A stretch of DNA of 41,651 bases from an uncultured Collinsella sp. Lineage in GTDB: Bacteria > Actinomycetota > Coriobacteriia > Coriobacteriales > Coriobacteriaceae. Below the pieces are notes generated by a model. The model made no database searches and had not been told where the DNA came from. It worked only from the letters and a program-made list of their open reading frames with translations. Made by a program: the position numbers and the translations under genes. Of the stretch, positions 25,439-34,715 are shown one piece after another (position 1 is the stretch's first letter; the number at the start of each line of letters is the position of its first letter). The DNA is taken from the NCBI GenBank assembly GCA_900552385.1, contig URZI01000017.1:1-41651 (forward strand), in the 5' to 3' direction.

Positions 25439-26041
25439 CTAGTGCACCAGTTTGCCAAACTGAATGGCGCGAACAATCAGCGTCACGCCAAACACCAGCA
25501 GCGCGGCGCCGCTAAAGATGACGAGCATCTTGGCCGACCACAGCGGATAGATAAACACGAACATGCCCGCGATGATGGAGAGTGCGCCGCTCAGGATGGC
25601 GAGGGCGCGGTTAGACGAAAGCTCGGACTCCAGAATCGACATGACGCCCTCGACGATCCAGCCAAAGCCGGCGACGACCACTACAAGCGTGGTGAGCGTC
25701 GCGGTCGAGAAGGCCTGATTGCGCAGGATTATGACGCCGCCCAGAATGATGAGCAGGTTGGAGATGATGCTCGTAACGCGCCAGCCGGTGGGCAGCAGCG
25801 GCTCGAAAACAGCGGTAAACAGCCTGATCGCGGCCGTGATCACAAAGTAGAAGCCCAAGACGGTCGTTAGGAAGACGAGGGACTTGGCGGGTGCAAACAG
25901 CAGTGCGATGCCGGCAACGAGCGCTAAGACGCCCGTGATGGCGTAAATCCAGCGCACGGCCTTGACGGCCTTGCCCGCCATGCTTTTCTCGTCAAATCCA
26001 AACGCGCTCGATTGCTTGTCATCGTTCTTAAAGATGCCCAT
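25439..26041 (-). CDS. HdeD/DUF308 family membrane protein
   Basis: A 200-aa integral membrane protein with six hydrophobic segments arranged as repeated pairs, as in the DUF308/HdeD family. The N-terminal 40 residues are polar (GIFKNDDKQSSAFGF...). HdeD in E. coli is linked to acid resistance, but the function here is unknown. Start 26041 follows AAAGGAG; a longer in-frame start has no such site. Forms a two-gene operon with the DUF188 gene, with stop and start codons abutting. Confidence 0.85.
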   Translation of the reverse strand: MGIFKNDDKQSSAFGFDEKSMAGKAVKAVRWIYAITGVLALVAGIALLFAPAKSLVFLTTVLGFYFVITAAIRLFTAVFEPLLPTGWRVTSIISNLLIILGGVIILRNQAFSTATLTTLVVVVAGFGWIVEGVMSILESELSSNRALAILSGALSIIAGMFVFIYPLWSAKMLVIFSGAALLVFGVTLIVRAIQFGKLVH

Positions 26042-26121
26042 GATGTCTCCTTTCGTGCGGCGTAAGCCGTAGCTCTTGCAACCAGTATCGCCCAAGGGCG
26101 CTGTCGCGTGGGGCGGAAGGG

Positions 26122-26157
26122 GCGAATTGGAGCCTCACCTTCGCGAATTGTCACCTT
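26122..26157. promoter_or_regulatory. Direct repeats between divergent genes
   Basis: GCGAATTG occurs at 26122-26129 and 26143-26150, 21 bp apart (two helical turns), each followed by a CACCTT (26136-26141, 26152-26157). They lie between the DUF308 gene and the nitroreductase gene and could bind a dimeric regulator. Regulator unknown. Confidence 0.4.
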
Positions 26158-26275
26158 TGTTCCCGTTTGGATGTGGGATATTCAACAGATGTAGAACATT
26201 ACAGCTCTGTTCGTTATTGCCTACGTTTTAGGTTAGATTTTCTTAAGAACAATTGGCTTTTATTGAGGGGTCCCT

Positions 26276-26947
26276 ATGAACGAAACAGTTCCCGCGGCGC
26301 CGGTAAGCGCCGAGTCGATGGCAAAGCAGGGTTGCGAAAAGCTTGGCCTGGACACGTTTGACGCGCTGGTCCGCCGCGCCCGCACGTGCCGCCGATTTGA
26401 CGAGTCCATGCGCGTGCCGCGCGAGTTTTTGCTCGAGCTGGCGGAGCTGGCGCACCTGGCCCCTTGCGGCGCCAACGCTCAGCGCCTGCGCTTTCACGTG
26501 GTGAGCGGTGGAGAGGACTGCGCGCGCGTATTTGATGAGCTCGCCTGGGCCGGTGCGCTTAAGGATTGGCCGGGTCCCGATGAGGGCGAGCGCCCGACTG
26601 GTTACATCGCGATTCTTGCCGAGCGCGCTGTTCCGGGTAAGCCCGCCGCGCCCATCACCGAGGTCGACACCGGCATTGCCGCCCAGACGATGATGCTCGC
26701 CGCTCGCAGCGCCACGCCCGAGGTGGCAGCCTGCATGTTCAAGGCCTTTACGCCCCGCGCGATCGATGTCATGGGGCTCGATAACGACAAGTATGAGCTC
26801 AAGCTGATCATGGCGTTTGGCGTTCCGGCCGAGACGCAGGTAATCGACGCGATCGACTCCAACCCCGATGGCTCTATCAATTACTGGCGCGATGAGGTGC
26901 AGGTGCATCACGTGCCCAAGCGTCCGCTTGCCGACGTACTGGTGTAG
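26276..26947 (+). CDS. Nitroreductase-family flavoprotein
   Basis: A 223-aa FMN-dependent nitroreductase-like protein. The FMN-binding segment is RRARTCRRFDESMRVP (about residues 33-48) with ELAHLAPCGANAQRLRFHVV (57-76). Next comes EVDTGIAAQTMMLAARS (near 124-140), the dimer helix of the family. The C-terminal region is short and ends in KRPLADVL, matching the KKPLEEVV-like end of many members. Start ATG 26276 has GAGGGG upstream. The substrate, such as nitroaromatics or quinones, is unknown. Followed closely by a hairpin repeat and a histidine phosphatase gene. Confidence 0.9.
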   Translation: MNETVPAAPVSAESMAKQGCEKLGLDTFDALVRRARTCRRFDESMRVPREFLLELAELAHLAPCGANAQRLRFHVVSGGEDCARVFDELAWAGALKDWPGPDEGERPTGYIAILAERAVPGKPAAPITEVDTGIAAQTMMLAARSATPEVAACMFKAFTPRAIDVMGLDNDKYELKLIMAFGVPAETQVIDAIDSNPDGSINYWRDEVQVHHVPKRPLADVLV

Positions 26948-26980
26948 TTGAGCGTCGTTGCGGCGCGAGCCGGCGGCAAA

Positions 26981-27015
26981 ACCACCACAAAGGTGCCTGT
27001 CCCCTTTGTGGTGGT
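26981..27015. repeat. Hairpin repeat, family 2, copy 2
   Basis: ACCACCACAAAGG (26981-26993) pairs perfectly with CCTTTGTGGTGGT (27003-27015) around TGCCTGTCC. The loop and arms are the reverse complement of the hairpin at 14106-14141. It lies 15 bp before the GTG start of the next gene, so it could affect that gene's translation. Confidence 0.9.
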
Positions 27016-27030
27016 GCGAGGGGAGGGCGT

Positions 27031-27573
27031 GTGGCCGATCTGTATTTGGTACGGCATGAGCAGACTGAGCTCAATGTGAAGAACATTTTGCAGGGCTGGC
27101 ACGATTCGCCGTTGACGGCGCGCGGGCGCGAGCAAGCGCTGGCGACGCGTGCGGCGTTCGAGGACCGCGGCGTGACCTTTGACCATGTGTATTCGTCTCC
27201 GTTGGGGCGGGCGCGGTGTACGGCCGAGCTGATTGTTGGCGAGGGTCGTTCCATAGAGCTGGTCGATGAACTGCGCGAGTGGCATTTGGGCTCGCTGGAG
27301 GGCACATCAAACCGCGAGATGCCGGCGCAACCCTGGGGCGATTATCCGGTTGCCTTTGGTGGCGAGTCGGAAAGTGAGCTTCGCGCACGTATGGTCGCCG
27401 CGCTGTCCCGCATCATGGCCCGACCGCAGCACAACTGCGTGCTGGCCGTTTCCCACGGCTCTGCCTGCCAGGAGTTTCTTGAGCACGTGACTGGCGGGGG
27501 AGAGCAGCCCGACAACGGTGCCGTGCTTCATTTTGGCTATTGCGACGGGGCGTTTTCGCTCTTGGGTTGGTAA
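27031..27573 (+). CDS. Histidine phosphatase-family protein 1
   Basis: A 180-aa phosphoglycerate-mutase-like (branch 1) phosphatase. Catalytic elements are LVRHEQTELN at residues 5-14, with the phospho-histidine in RHE (the common motif is RHG, so glycine is replaced by glutamate), the acidic residue in REWHLGSLEG near 82, and VSHGSACQEF near 139. The start is GTG 27031, with GAGGGGAGGG upstream. The gene lies 18 bases before a paralogue with the same layout; tandem duplication is likely. Substrate unknown. Confidence 0.88.
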   Translation: MADLYLVRHEQTELNVKNILQGWHDSPLTARGREQALATRAAFEDRGVTFDHVYSSPLGRARCTAELIVGEGRSIELVDELREWHLGSLEGTSNREMPAQPWGDYPVAFGGESESELRARMVAALSRIMARPQHNCVLAVSHGSACQEFLEHVTGGGEQPDNGAVLHFGYCDGAFSLLGW

Positions 27574-27591
27574 CAAACGAAAGGACCCCCT

Positions 27592-28227
27592 ATGAATAAA
27601 AACCTGTATCTGGTCCGTCATGGACAGACGATATTTAACCTCAAGCGCATTATTCAGGGCTGGAGTGACTCGCCGCTTACGCAGCTGGGATGCGACCAGG
27701 CGGCGCGCGCTGGCATGTTTTTGCGTGCGCGCGGCATTGAGCCCGACCACGCCTACACCTCCACACTTCATCGCACCGAGCAGACTATCGCCAACTTGTG
27801 GCCGGGCTTGGCGTACGAGCGCCTGGACGGCCTGCGTGAGTGGTTCTTTGGCGACTTTGAGGCCGAGCGCGTGATGCTCATGCCCGAGCGCCCGTGGCGC
27901 GACTTCTATTGCCAGTTTGGCGGCGAGGGCCAGATGCAGGTGCGCGAGCGCATGGTGGCGACGTTGACCGAGCTTATGCAGCGTCCGGACCATACGTGCG
28001 TGCTCGCGGTAAGCCACGGCTCGGCTATCAAGGAGTTCATGGACCACGTGAAGGGTGCGGCGGCAGACGAGCGCGACCGCGTTCCGGGCAATTGCTCGGT
28101 GTTGCACTTTGCGTTTGATGATGCGACGGATACGTTTGAACTGGTTGGGATCTTTACGCAGGAAGACTACGCGCGCGAGCTGGGGCTTGAGCCGCTCGTG
28201 GCGGCAGCAGGCCCGCAGCGGGGGTAG
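27592..28227 (+). CDS. Histidine phosphatase-family protein 2
   Basis: A 211-aa paralogue of the preceding protein. It keeps the canonical LVRHGQTIFN (6-15), REWFFGDFEAE near 83 and VSHGSAIKEF near 141. ATG 27592 follows CGAAAGGA. Both genes probably form one transcript that ends at the terminator 28273-28310. Sequence shared with its neighbour along the full length supports duplication followed by divergence. Confidence 0.9.
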   Translation: MNKNLYLVRHGQTIFNLKRIIQGWSDSPLTQLGCDQAARAGMFLRARGIEPDHAYTSTLHRTEQTIANLWPGLAYERLDGLREWFFGDFEAERVMLMPERPWRDFYCQFGGEGQMQVRERMVATLTELMQRPDHTCVLAVSHGSAIKEFMDHVKGAAADERDRVPGNCSVLHFAFDDATDTFELVGIFTQEDYARELGLEPLVAAAGPQRG

Positions 28228-28272
28228 CGCGGACGTGGCGATGCGGATCGCCGACATCATTGCTCGATGTGA

Positions 28273-28310
28273 AAGGGGCGGGGATGCATGCGCATGTATC
28301 CCCGCCCCTT
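28273..28310 (+). terminator. Intrinsic terminator
   Basis: AAGGGGCGGGGAT pairs perfectly with ATCCCCGCCCCTT, followed by GTTTGTT. It closes the histidine phosphatase pair. The T tract is short. Confidence 0.8.
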
Positions 28311-28354
28311 GTTTGTTGAGCTATCGAGTCTTTGTGCTGGGCGTTTAGACTCTG

Positions 28355-29044
28355 TTAGAACCGTGCGATCTGGTGGGTGAGCAAGCCCGTCGGAACCTGC
28401 GGTGCGCCGCCGGCGACCTGCGCGGCGGGGAATAACGCGGCCACGGTAAAGTTGAACGGCTCTTTGCCGGTGTACGTTCCGGCGGCACGGGCCTCATCGG
28501 CCAGCAGCTGCGATGCCCCTACTAGCGCGGCAGCGTAGGCGGGGTCGTCGGCCAGTGTCGGCTCGGGTGCTTGGTCGAGCATGGCGCGGATGGCCCCGAC
28601 GGCGTCCTCGCGCTTGACCTCCCACACACGGTGCGTAATGCCGGCGGGGTCGGTGACAGCATAGAGCGAAGCGCCCTCTTTGGCGGCGCCGAGGATGATA
28701 TCCATGACGGGCGAGGCTTCGTAGGCGAGCGACACGGGGCGCGGCTGCACCTTGAGCTCGGCAATCGCGTGCGCAGCGGCGAGTGCATCGACGTTCTCGG
28801 CGACAGCCGCGTCGCTGCCCGTCAGCACGTTAACCGGGCAAATCGCCACGACACCCGTCACACGACCCGGCTCTCCCGAGCATTCGTACACGTAATACGC
28901 CGCGCCTGGATCCTTGAGCATCAGGCCGTCGGCGATGGCGCCGCGCAGGGCGTCGTTGCCGCTCAAGATACCGCCCATCGCAGGCAGCGCTTCGAGCACG
29001 CGGTCCTGAGCCGGGCGGATGCAGGGAAACGGAAGTGCTTTCAT
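28355..29044 (-). CDS. Reduced DUF1015-like protein
   Basis: A 229-aa protein that shares the opening and middle of DUF1015 proteins (start MKALPFPCIRPAQDRV; RPVSLAYEASPVMDIIL; DPAGITHRVWEV; then KEPFNFTVAALFP). Full-length DUF1015 proteins are about 400 aa and have a DGHHR motif that I do not see here, so this is a shortened or diverged form. No function is known. It often occurs near serine synthesis genes in anaerobes, and serA/serC are 3 kb away, but with other genes between. Confidence 0.55.
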   Translation of the reverse strand: MKALPFPCIRPAQDRVLEALPAMGGILSGNDALRGAIADGLMLKDPGAAYYVYECSGEPGRVTGVVAICPVNVLTGSDAAVAENVDALAAAHAIAELKVQPRPVSLAYEASPVMDIILGAAKEGASLYAVTDPAGITHRVWEVKREDAVGAIRAMLDQAPEPTLADDPAYAAALVGASQLLADEARAAGTYTGKEPFNFTVAALFPAAQVAGGAPQVPTGLLTHQIARF

Positions 29045-29083
29045 GGACGGTCCTAACGCACGAGTCGGTTTGTTCGCGGCTTA

Positions 29084-30304
29084 TTATGCCCCAACTTGGC
29101 CGTTTGCGTCCCAGAGCGTGTTGTCGGCAAGCGCGATGAGTACGTTCTGACAGCGAACGATATCGGCATGGGGTACATACTCGTTGGGTTTGTGCGCGAG
29201 CGCGAGCGAGCCGGGGCCGTAGCTCATGCAATTTCGGTTACCTGTCTTGCCGGCAATGACGGCGGTGTCGGTGTAGCCGGTAAAGAAGCCGACGGTCGTG
29301 TCCGTGTCTGTCACGTCATCGGCGGCACGCTTGAGCGCAGCTAGAAGGGGAGAGCCTGGGTCGCGCTCGATGGCAGGGCGGTCGCCCGTCACGGTATAGC
29401 TGCCATGGCAGCCGGGGACCGCAGCCTCGGCACCGGCGATGCCCTGCTCTACCATGCGCGTCGCGGCGGCCGTATCAGTCGGCGGGGTCAGGCGCATGTC
29501 GACCCAGACCTTGGCGTGGTCGGGCACAACATAGGGGCGATAGCCGCCCTCGATCTGTCCAAACGTGATGGTCGATGGCCCCAACTCATCGTGTACGGGC
29601 AACGCCATGAACGCGCGGCGCAACGCGCAGACGACCTCGGCCATGGCGGCGACAGCATCCGCGCCCTTCCAAGGCTGGCTCGCGTGTGCCGTGACGCCGG
29701 TCATCTCAATCTCGAACCATGTGCGTCCCTTGTGCGCCACCTGAATCTGTCCATCGGTGGGCTCGGTGTCCAGCACCCATTCGCGCGAGCCGACCCAGCC
29801 GGCGGCAATCGCGGCCTCGGAGCCGCGCATAAAGTCTTCCTCGTCGACCGAGCAAATGAGCGAAAAGCCGCGGCGGGGCAGCGTGCCATCCGCCGCCACG
29901 CGCTCGAGCGTATGGACCAGTGCGGCAATGGCACAGGCCAGGCCGCCCTTCATATCGCAGGCGCCGCGGCCATAGAGTTTATCGTCACGCACGATTGCTC
30001 CGAGCGGCGGAATGCCTGCGTCCCAGCCGTCGCCCAAGGTGACGGTATCCATATGGCAGGTATAGACCAGTCGTGGCTCGTCGCTCAAACCGGGCACGGT
30101 GACCATAAGGTTGCGGCGTCCGGGGAGCACCTCGAGTTCCTCGATCCGCACGGCATCGAGTGTCGGGTGGTTCAACCGTGCCAGCCGGTCCTCAACCAGA
30201 GCTTTGATATACCGCTCAATTTCATCCTCATACGCGCCCGGGTCCGAGCTGTCGATCCGCACAAACTCCTGCGCAAGCCGCCAGGCAAAGTCCTTGTCAA
30301 CCAT
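29084..30304 (-). CDS. M20 family deacylase/peptidase, ArgE/DapE-like
   Basis: A 406-aa M20 zinc hydrolase of the ArgE/DapE group. Motifs are YTCHMDTV near residue 81, GRGACDMKGG near 112, SVDEEDFMRGS near 147, LDTEPTDG near 171, HASQPWKGADA near 196 (dimer domain) and the C-terminal YGPGSLALAHKPNEYV near 360-375. Likely acts on N-acyl amino acids or succinyl-diaminopimelate; the exact substrate is not decidable. ATG 30304 is preferred over GTG 30316, because GAGG lies 8 bases upstream of it. Confidence 0.88.
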   Translation of the reverse strand: MVDKDFAWRLAQEFVRIDSSDPGAYEDEIERYIKALVEDRLARLNHPTLDAVRIEELEVLPGRRNLMVTVPGLSDEPRLVYTCHMDTVTLGDGWDAGIPPLGAIVRDDKLYGRGACDMKGGLACAIAALVHTLERVAADGTLPRRGFSLICSVDEEDFMRGSEAAIAAGWVGSREWVLDTEPTDGQIQVAHKGRTWFEIEMTGVTAHASQPWKGADAVAAMAEVVCALRRAFMALPVHDELGPSTITFGQIEGGYRPYVVPDHAKVWVDMRLTPPTDTAAATRMVEQGIAGAEAAVPGCHGSYTVTGDRPAIERDPGSPLLAALKRAADDVTDTDTTVGFFTGYTDTAVIAGKTGNRNCMSYGPGSLALAHKPNEYVPHADIVRCQNVLIALADNTLWDANGQVGA

Positions 30305-30458
30305 ATGCAACCTCACAATCAGTTTGCTTTCAAAACCGATTGTAAGCCTCCCGAGAGATCCGCGGCGTGCGCGCAGCAGTATTTACCGTTCGCAGGCCGA
30401 GCCAGCGCGTTTGCCGTCCGAGCGGGTTCACAGACGGCGCGGTGGGTACGTAGCCTTT

Positions 30459-31508
30459 ATGGACGACATGCTGTGCGACATATCCGCCTTTCGGTATCAC
30501 CGGATACCTCCACAGGTCTTGGCGATAATGCCGGACCTGCCCGATTCTGCGGACGATCAGCGCAGGGAGCGCCTTTGCGAGCATCCGCTCGTCAAGCATT
30601 TCCTGGGTACCCCGTTACACGTCTTGTCGCAGGGTGGCTGCGGGCGTAAGGGCGGTCGAATTGTCAGGCATGTTTGGAACGGGGAGAGACCGTTTGGCTC
30701 CGTGCGGCAGACAGAGTTTGGCCTCGATGTCGCGTCCCCGCTCTTTACCCTGCTGACCCTGGCCTCCTCGGTCTCAAACGAGCGTCTGATCATGTGCATG
30801 TATGAGATGTGCGGCACCTTTGCCGTGTGCAAGATTGCGCCTCAGGTAAAGTCGGCACTTGTGCAGGCATATGGGGGCCGGTGGGGCGACGCGCGGCTGG
30901 GTTGGGAAAACGTAAAGGATGTCTCGGGGAATCCAACGGACTTGTGGAAACGACCGCCCTTGATTGAGCTCTCTGAGCTTGCAGAGTTCGTCGATAAGAT
31001 CCGGGGGCTCCGCGGCGCTAAATCGTTCACGCGTGCCGCGAAATGCATTACGGGGGTGGCGGCATCGCCGCTCGAGGTCCAGGCTTCGATGCTGTTTGGC
31101 CTTACGAGGTTGCGCGGCGGCGAAGGGCTGCGCCTTACCAATAACGTCGAGATTCGTATGACGCGCAGCGCCCGCCTGATTTCGGGGCTTGATAGGCGCT
31201 ATGCCGATATTCTGCTGGCAAATAAGGACGGCAGCCGAGAGTGCCTTGTTGAATGCCAAGGTAAAGCCATACACGGATCCATAGAATCCAAGATTTCGGA
31301 CTCCGATCGAACGACGGCCTTGCAAGCGATGGGATATCCCGTCGTTTTGATGACCTATAGCCAGCTGGCCGACTCCGATGCCTTCCGCGTGGTGATGGAG
31401 CTCATCATGTCCTATCTCGATGCGCCGTTGAAAGACAAGACGCCGCGGCAGCAGGAGCTTGAACGTCGGCTTCGTGAGGAGATTTTTATCGATTGGGCGG
31501 GAATGTAG
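30459..31508 (+). CDS. Restriction-nuclease-like protein, relative of the gene at 20805
   Basis: A 349-aa protein whose second half parallels the protein at 20805-22013. Matching elements are SPLEVQASMLFGL against SPLETAFVMMLTM, RRYADILLA against RTVFYLDALL, CLVECQGKAIHG against DIEYNGFYHD, and DSDRTTALQAMGYPVVLMT against DEERRNTLRNMGYAVITVS. The pattern fits a DUF559/Vsr-type PD-(D/E)XK fold, with glutamine after the catalytic-type glutamate. The N-terminus (DISAFRYHRIPPQVLAIMP) is unlike known domains. The start at ATG 30459 lacks a clear ribosome site. An inverted-repeat element follows 75 bp after the stop. Function unknown. Confidence 0.6.
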   Translation: MDDMLCDISAFRYHRIPPQVLAIMPDLPDSADDQRRERLCEHPLVKHFLGTPLHVLSQGGCGRKGGRIVRHVWNGERPFGSVRQTEFGLDVASPLFTLLTLASSVSNERLIMCMYEMCGTFAVCKIAPQVKSALVQAYGGRWGDARLGWENVKDVSGNPTDLWKRPPLIELSELAEFVDKIRGLRGAKSFTRAAKCITGVAASPLEVQASMLFGLTRLRGGEGLRLTNNVEIRMTRSARLISGLDRRYADILLANKDGSRECLVECQGKAIHGSIESKISDSDRTTALQAMGYPVVLMTYSQLADSDAFRVVMELIMSYLDAPLKDKTPRQQELERRLREEIFIDWAGM

Positions 31509-31582
31509 CCGCGCGGGTGGAAAACGGTCGCGCGAGCTAGAGTTTTGGGCGCGAAAAAGGCTTCAGTTTCGTCTTGGAAGGG

Positions 31583-31768
31583 CTTTAATAATGCTACTCA
31601 AAACAAGTTGTTTCGGAAAATAGACAGTCAACTTGGATCTGGTATATAGAGATTGATCTTTACCTACTAAAGCCCCTGATAAAGCTGTTTATCAGAGCAG
31701 GTGCGCTCAGTGATTTGGGTACGACTGTCGATTATCCGAAAAAACTTGTTCTGGGTAGCATTTTCAAA
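31583..31768. repeat. Terminal-inverted-repeat element, family 4
   Basis: Left end 31583-31630 and right end 31721-31768 are inverted copies of about 48 bp with roughly 80% identity, sharing AATGCTAC, ACAAGTT, TTTCGGA and GACAGTC. The 90-bp interior is AT-rich and holds a small stem (GATAAAGC-TGTTTATC). No coding signal. It fills most of the 350-bp gap between the nuclease-like gene and serA. Confidence 0.8.
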
Positions 31769-31788
31769 ACCAGCCGGAGCAACGAAAT

Positions 31789-31817
31789 CGGCCCCCGTTT
31801 CGTGAAAACGGGGGCCG
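31789..31817 (-). terminator. Hairpin terminator after serA
   Basis: CGGCCCCCGTTT (31789-31800) pairs perfectly with AAACGGGGGCCG (31806-31817). It lies 40 bases beyond the serA stop codon on the minus strand, with a weak T-rich tail. Confidence 0.75.
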
Positions 31818-31857
31818 AATGGGCTTCATGGTCTGCCTGACAGGCTTGGTGCCGGCG

Positions 31858-33021
31858 CTATTTGATCACGCGCACGCGATACATCGACGGAATCTGCTTG
31901 AGCGCCTCGATGGTGCTGCTGTTCAGGTGCTCGTCGGTGTCGAACATGGTGTAGGCGTTCTCGCCGGCAGACTCGTTGGTCATGCGCTGCACGTTGGCGT
32001 TGTCCTTGGCCAGGATGGCCGTGATCTGGCCAATCATGTTGGGCACGTTGGCGTGCAGGCAGGCGATGCGGCTCGCGGCGCGCGCCTTGCCCATGCTGCA
32101 GGCGGGGTAGTTGACGCTGTGCGCGATGTTGCCGTTCTCCAGGTAATCCTTGAGCTCGCTGATGGCCATATCGGCGCAGTTGGCCTCGGCCTCGCCAGTG
32201 CCGGCGCCCGAGTGCGTGGTGATAAACGTGTTGGGCATCTTGACGGTCTTGGGCGTGGCAAAGTCGCAGCTAAACCAGCTGAGCTTGCCCTCGCGCAGGG
32301 CTGCGTCGACGGCGTCCTCGTCAATGATGGTTTCGCGTGCGTAGTTGATGAGCACGGCGTCGGGTGCCAGCAGGTTAATCTGCTCGGTGCTGATCATGCC
32401 GATGGTGTCGGCCTTGCTGGGCACGTGCACGGTGAGGTAGTCGCAGCCGCGGCAGAGGTCCTCGAGCGTGCCCACGCGCTGCACCTCGCGGCTCAGCACC
32501 CATGCGTGCTCAACGGAAATGAACGGATCGTAGCCGTAGACGTCCATGCCCAGGTCGACGCAGGCGTTGGCGACCTTGGAACCCACGTTGCCCAGGCCGA
32601 TGACGCCGATGCGCTTGCCCTTGAGCTCGCGGCCCACAAAGGCCTTCTTGGCTTTCTCGGCATCGACCTGGATCTCGGGGTCGTCGGCGTTGTCGCGCAC
32701 CCAGTTCATCGACTGCACTACGCCGCGGCTCGAGAGCACCAGCATGCCCAGGACGAGCTCCTTGACGGCGTTGCTGTTGGCGCCGGGGGAGTTAAAGACG
32801 ACGACGCCCTTCTTGGCGTACTCCTCGACGGGGATGTTGTTGACACCGGCGCCGCAGCGGGCGATGGCGCGGATGCCCTCGGGCAGCTCGTAGCCGTGCA
32901 GGTCGGTCGAGCGCATCAGGATCGCGTCGGCCTCCTCGGCGGTGCTTACAAACTCGTAGCCCTCGCCAAACTCGACTTTGCCGTCTTTAGTGATGTCGTC
33001 GATGGTCTTAATCTTACGCAT
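31858..33021 (-). CDS. serA: D-3-phosphoglycerate dehydrogenase
   Basis: First enzyme of serine synthesis, oxidising 3-phosphoglycerate to phosphohydroxypyruvate with NAD. 387 aa, the short class with a C-terminal ACT domain (from about residue 320, ACLHANVPNMIGQITAIL). Substrate and cofactor motifs are ARCGAGVNNIP near 54, GANSNAVKELVLG near 79, the Rossmann loop IGVIGLGNVGSKVA near 137, the arginine in INYARETIIDEDA near 220 and the catalytic histidine in TTHSGAGTGEAE near 279. AAGGAG precedes the start. It lies 72 bp downstream of serC on the same strand, so they probably form an operon. The ACT domain suggests feedback control by serine. Confidence 0.95.
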   Translation of the reverse strand: MRKIKTIDDITKDGKVEFGEGYEFVSTAEEADAILMRSTDLHGYELPEGIRAIARCGAGVNNIPVEEYAKKGVVVFNSPGANSNAVKELVLGMLVLSSRGVVQSMNWVRDNADDPEIQVDAEKAKKAFVGRELKGKRIGVIGLGNVGSKVANACVDLGMDVYGYDPFISVEHAWVLSREVQRVGTLEDLCRGCDYLTVHVPSKADTIGMISTEQINLLAPDAVLINYARETIIDEDAVDAALREGKLSWFSCDFATPKTVKMPNTFITTHSGAGTGEAEANCADMAISELKDYLENGNIAHSVNYPACSMGKARAASRIACLHANVPNMIGQITAILAKDNANVQRMTNESAGENAYTMFDTDEHLNSSTIEALKQIPSMYRVRVIK

Positions 33022-33093
33022 GGAAAAACTCCTTAGCAGGTTTTGATCTAAACAGGGTGGTCTGAGGTGGCTGGTCGGCCCGCGGGTTGCGGG

Positions 33094-34218
<1,125 letters not shown>

Positions 34219-34351
34219 CTTCTAGTTCCCCCTCGTAGTCGTTTGAACGTTCGGGATACTTTAGCACAGTGGAGCGCCAGGCGCGACCGCATCACGGTAA
34301 AACTCGAGTGCACCGCTATGATTTACAGGATGGTTACATGGGGGGGTGACC

Positions 34352-34534
34352 TTATCTGATGGCTCGTATCCGATCTGCCTCGGCTTTTGCTTGCTTCCAA
34401 GGACGCACGCGGCCGTTGACGAGGTCATCGTAGCCGCGGGCGATGGATTGTTGGACTCGTGCCCGCTCGTCGCTTGAGTTGCTCTTTTCTGGGCGGCGCC
34501 TTGATTTGTCGGGGAATGCGGGCGGTTCGTTCAT
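34352..34534 (-). CDS. Small basic protein, 60 aa, behind an attenuator-like leader
   Basis: A 60-aa charged protein (MNEPPAFPDKSRRRPEKSN..., ending VRPWKQAKAEADRIRAIR). The second half, ARGYDDLVNGRVRPWKQAKAE, resembles the C-terminal tail of some type II antitoxins, but no toxin gene is next to it and I do not assign a function. ATG 34534 is chosen because GAAAGG lies 8 bases upstream; a start 15 bases earlier overlaps that site. Its ribosome site directly follows the T run of a predicted terminator, part of a repeated ~57-nt unit. Confidence 0.55.
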   Translation of the reverse strand: MNEPPAFPDKSRRRPEKSNSSDERARVQQSIARGYDDLVNGRVRPWKQAKAEADRIRAIR

Positions 34535-34547
34535 GAAACAGCCTTTC

Positions 34548-34605
34548 AAAAAAGAAAATGCCGGGGGGATCCCCCGGCCCTTGACTGCCCTCCATAACGG
34601 AACGC
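34548..34605 (-). ncRNA. Predicted small RNA/leader, family copy 3
   Basis: On the minus strand a promoter (TTGAGC at 34641-34636, 18-bp spacer, TATAAA at 34617-34612) is followed within 60 bases by a terminator: stem GCCGGGGG/CCCCCGGC (34578-34560) and a T-rich tract at 34558-34548. The layout and sequence match two further units at 37478-37535 and 37653-37707. Here the unit acts as leader of the 60-aa gene at 34352. TSS is estimated from the -10 box. Confidence 0.6.
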
Positions 34606-34715
34606 AGCTCTTTTATACCATGCTGTGGTTGTCTAGCTCAAGTATAAAACACGAAAATATGTTCGTGTGTTTAACGTTTGAGCAATGCCTTTGATTTGCG
34701 ACGTTTGTCCTGCGT

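Noticed and set aside
29405..30649. 414-codon + strand frame opposite the ArgE/DapE-like gene
   Set aside because: It overlaps a well-supported M20 gene, and its product has no recognisable domain.
31819..33036. 405-codon + strand frame opposite serA
   Set aside because: Antisense of a full serA with all catalytic motifs; the product is repetitive Val/Leu/Ala/Gly/His typical of shadow frames.
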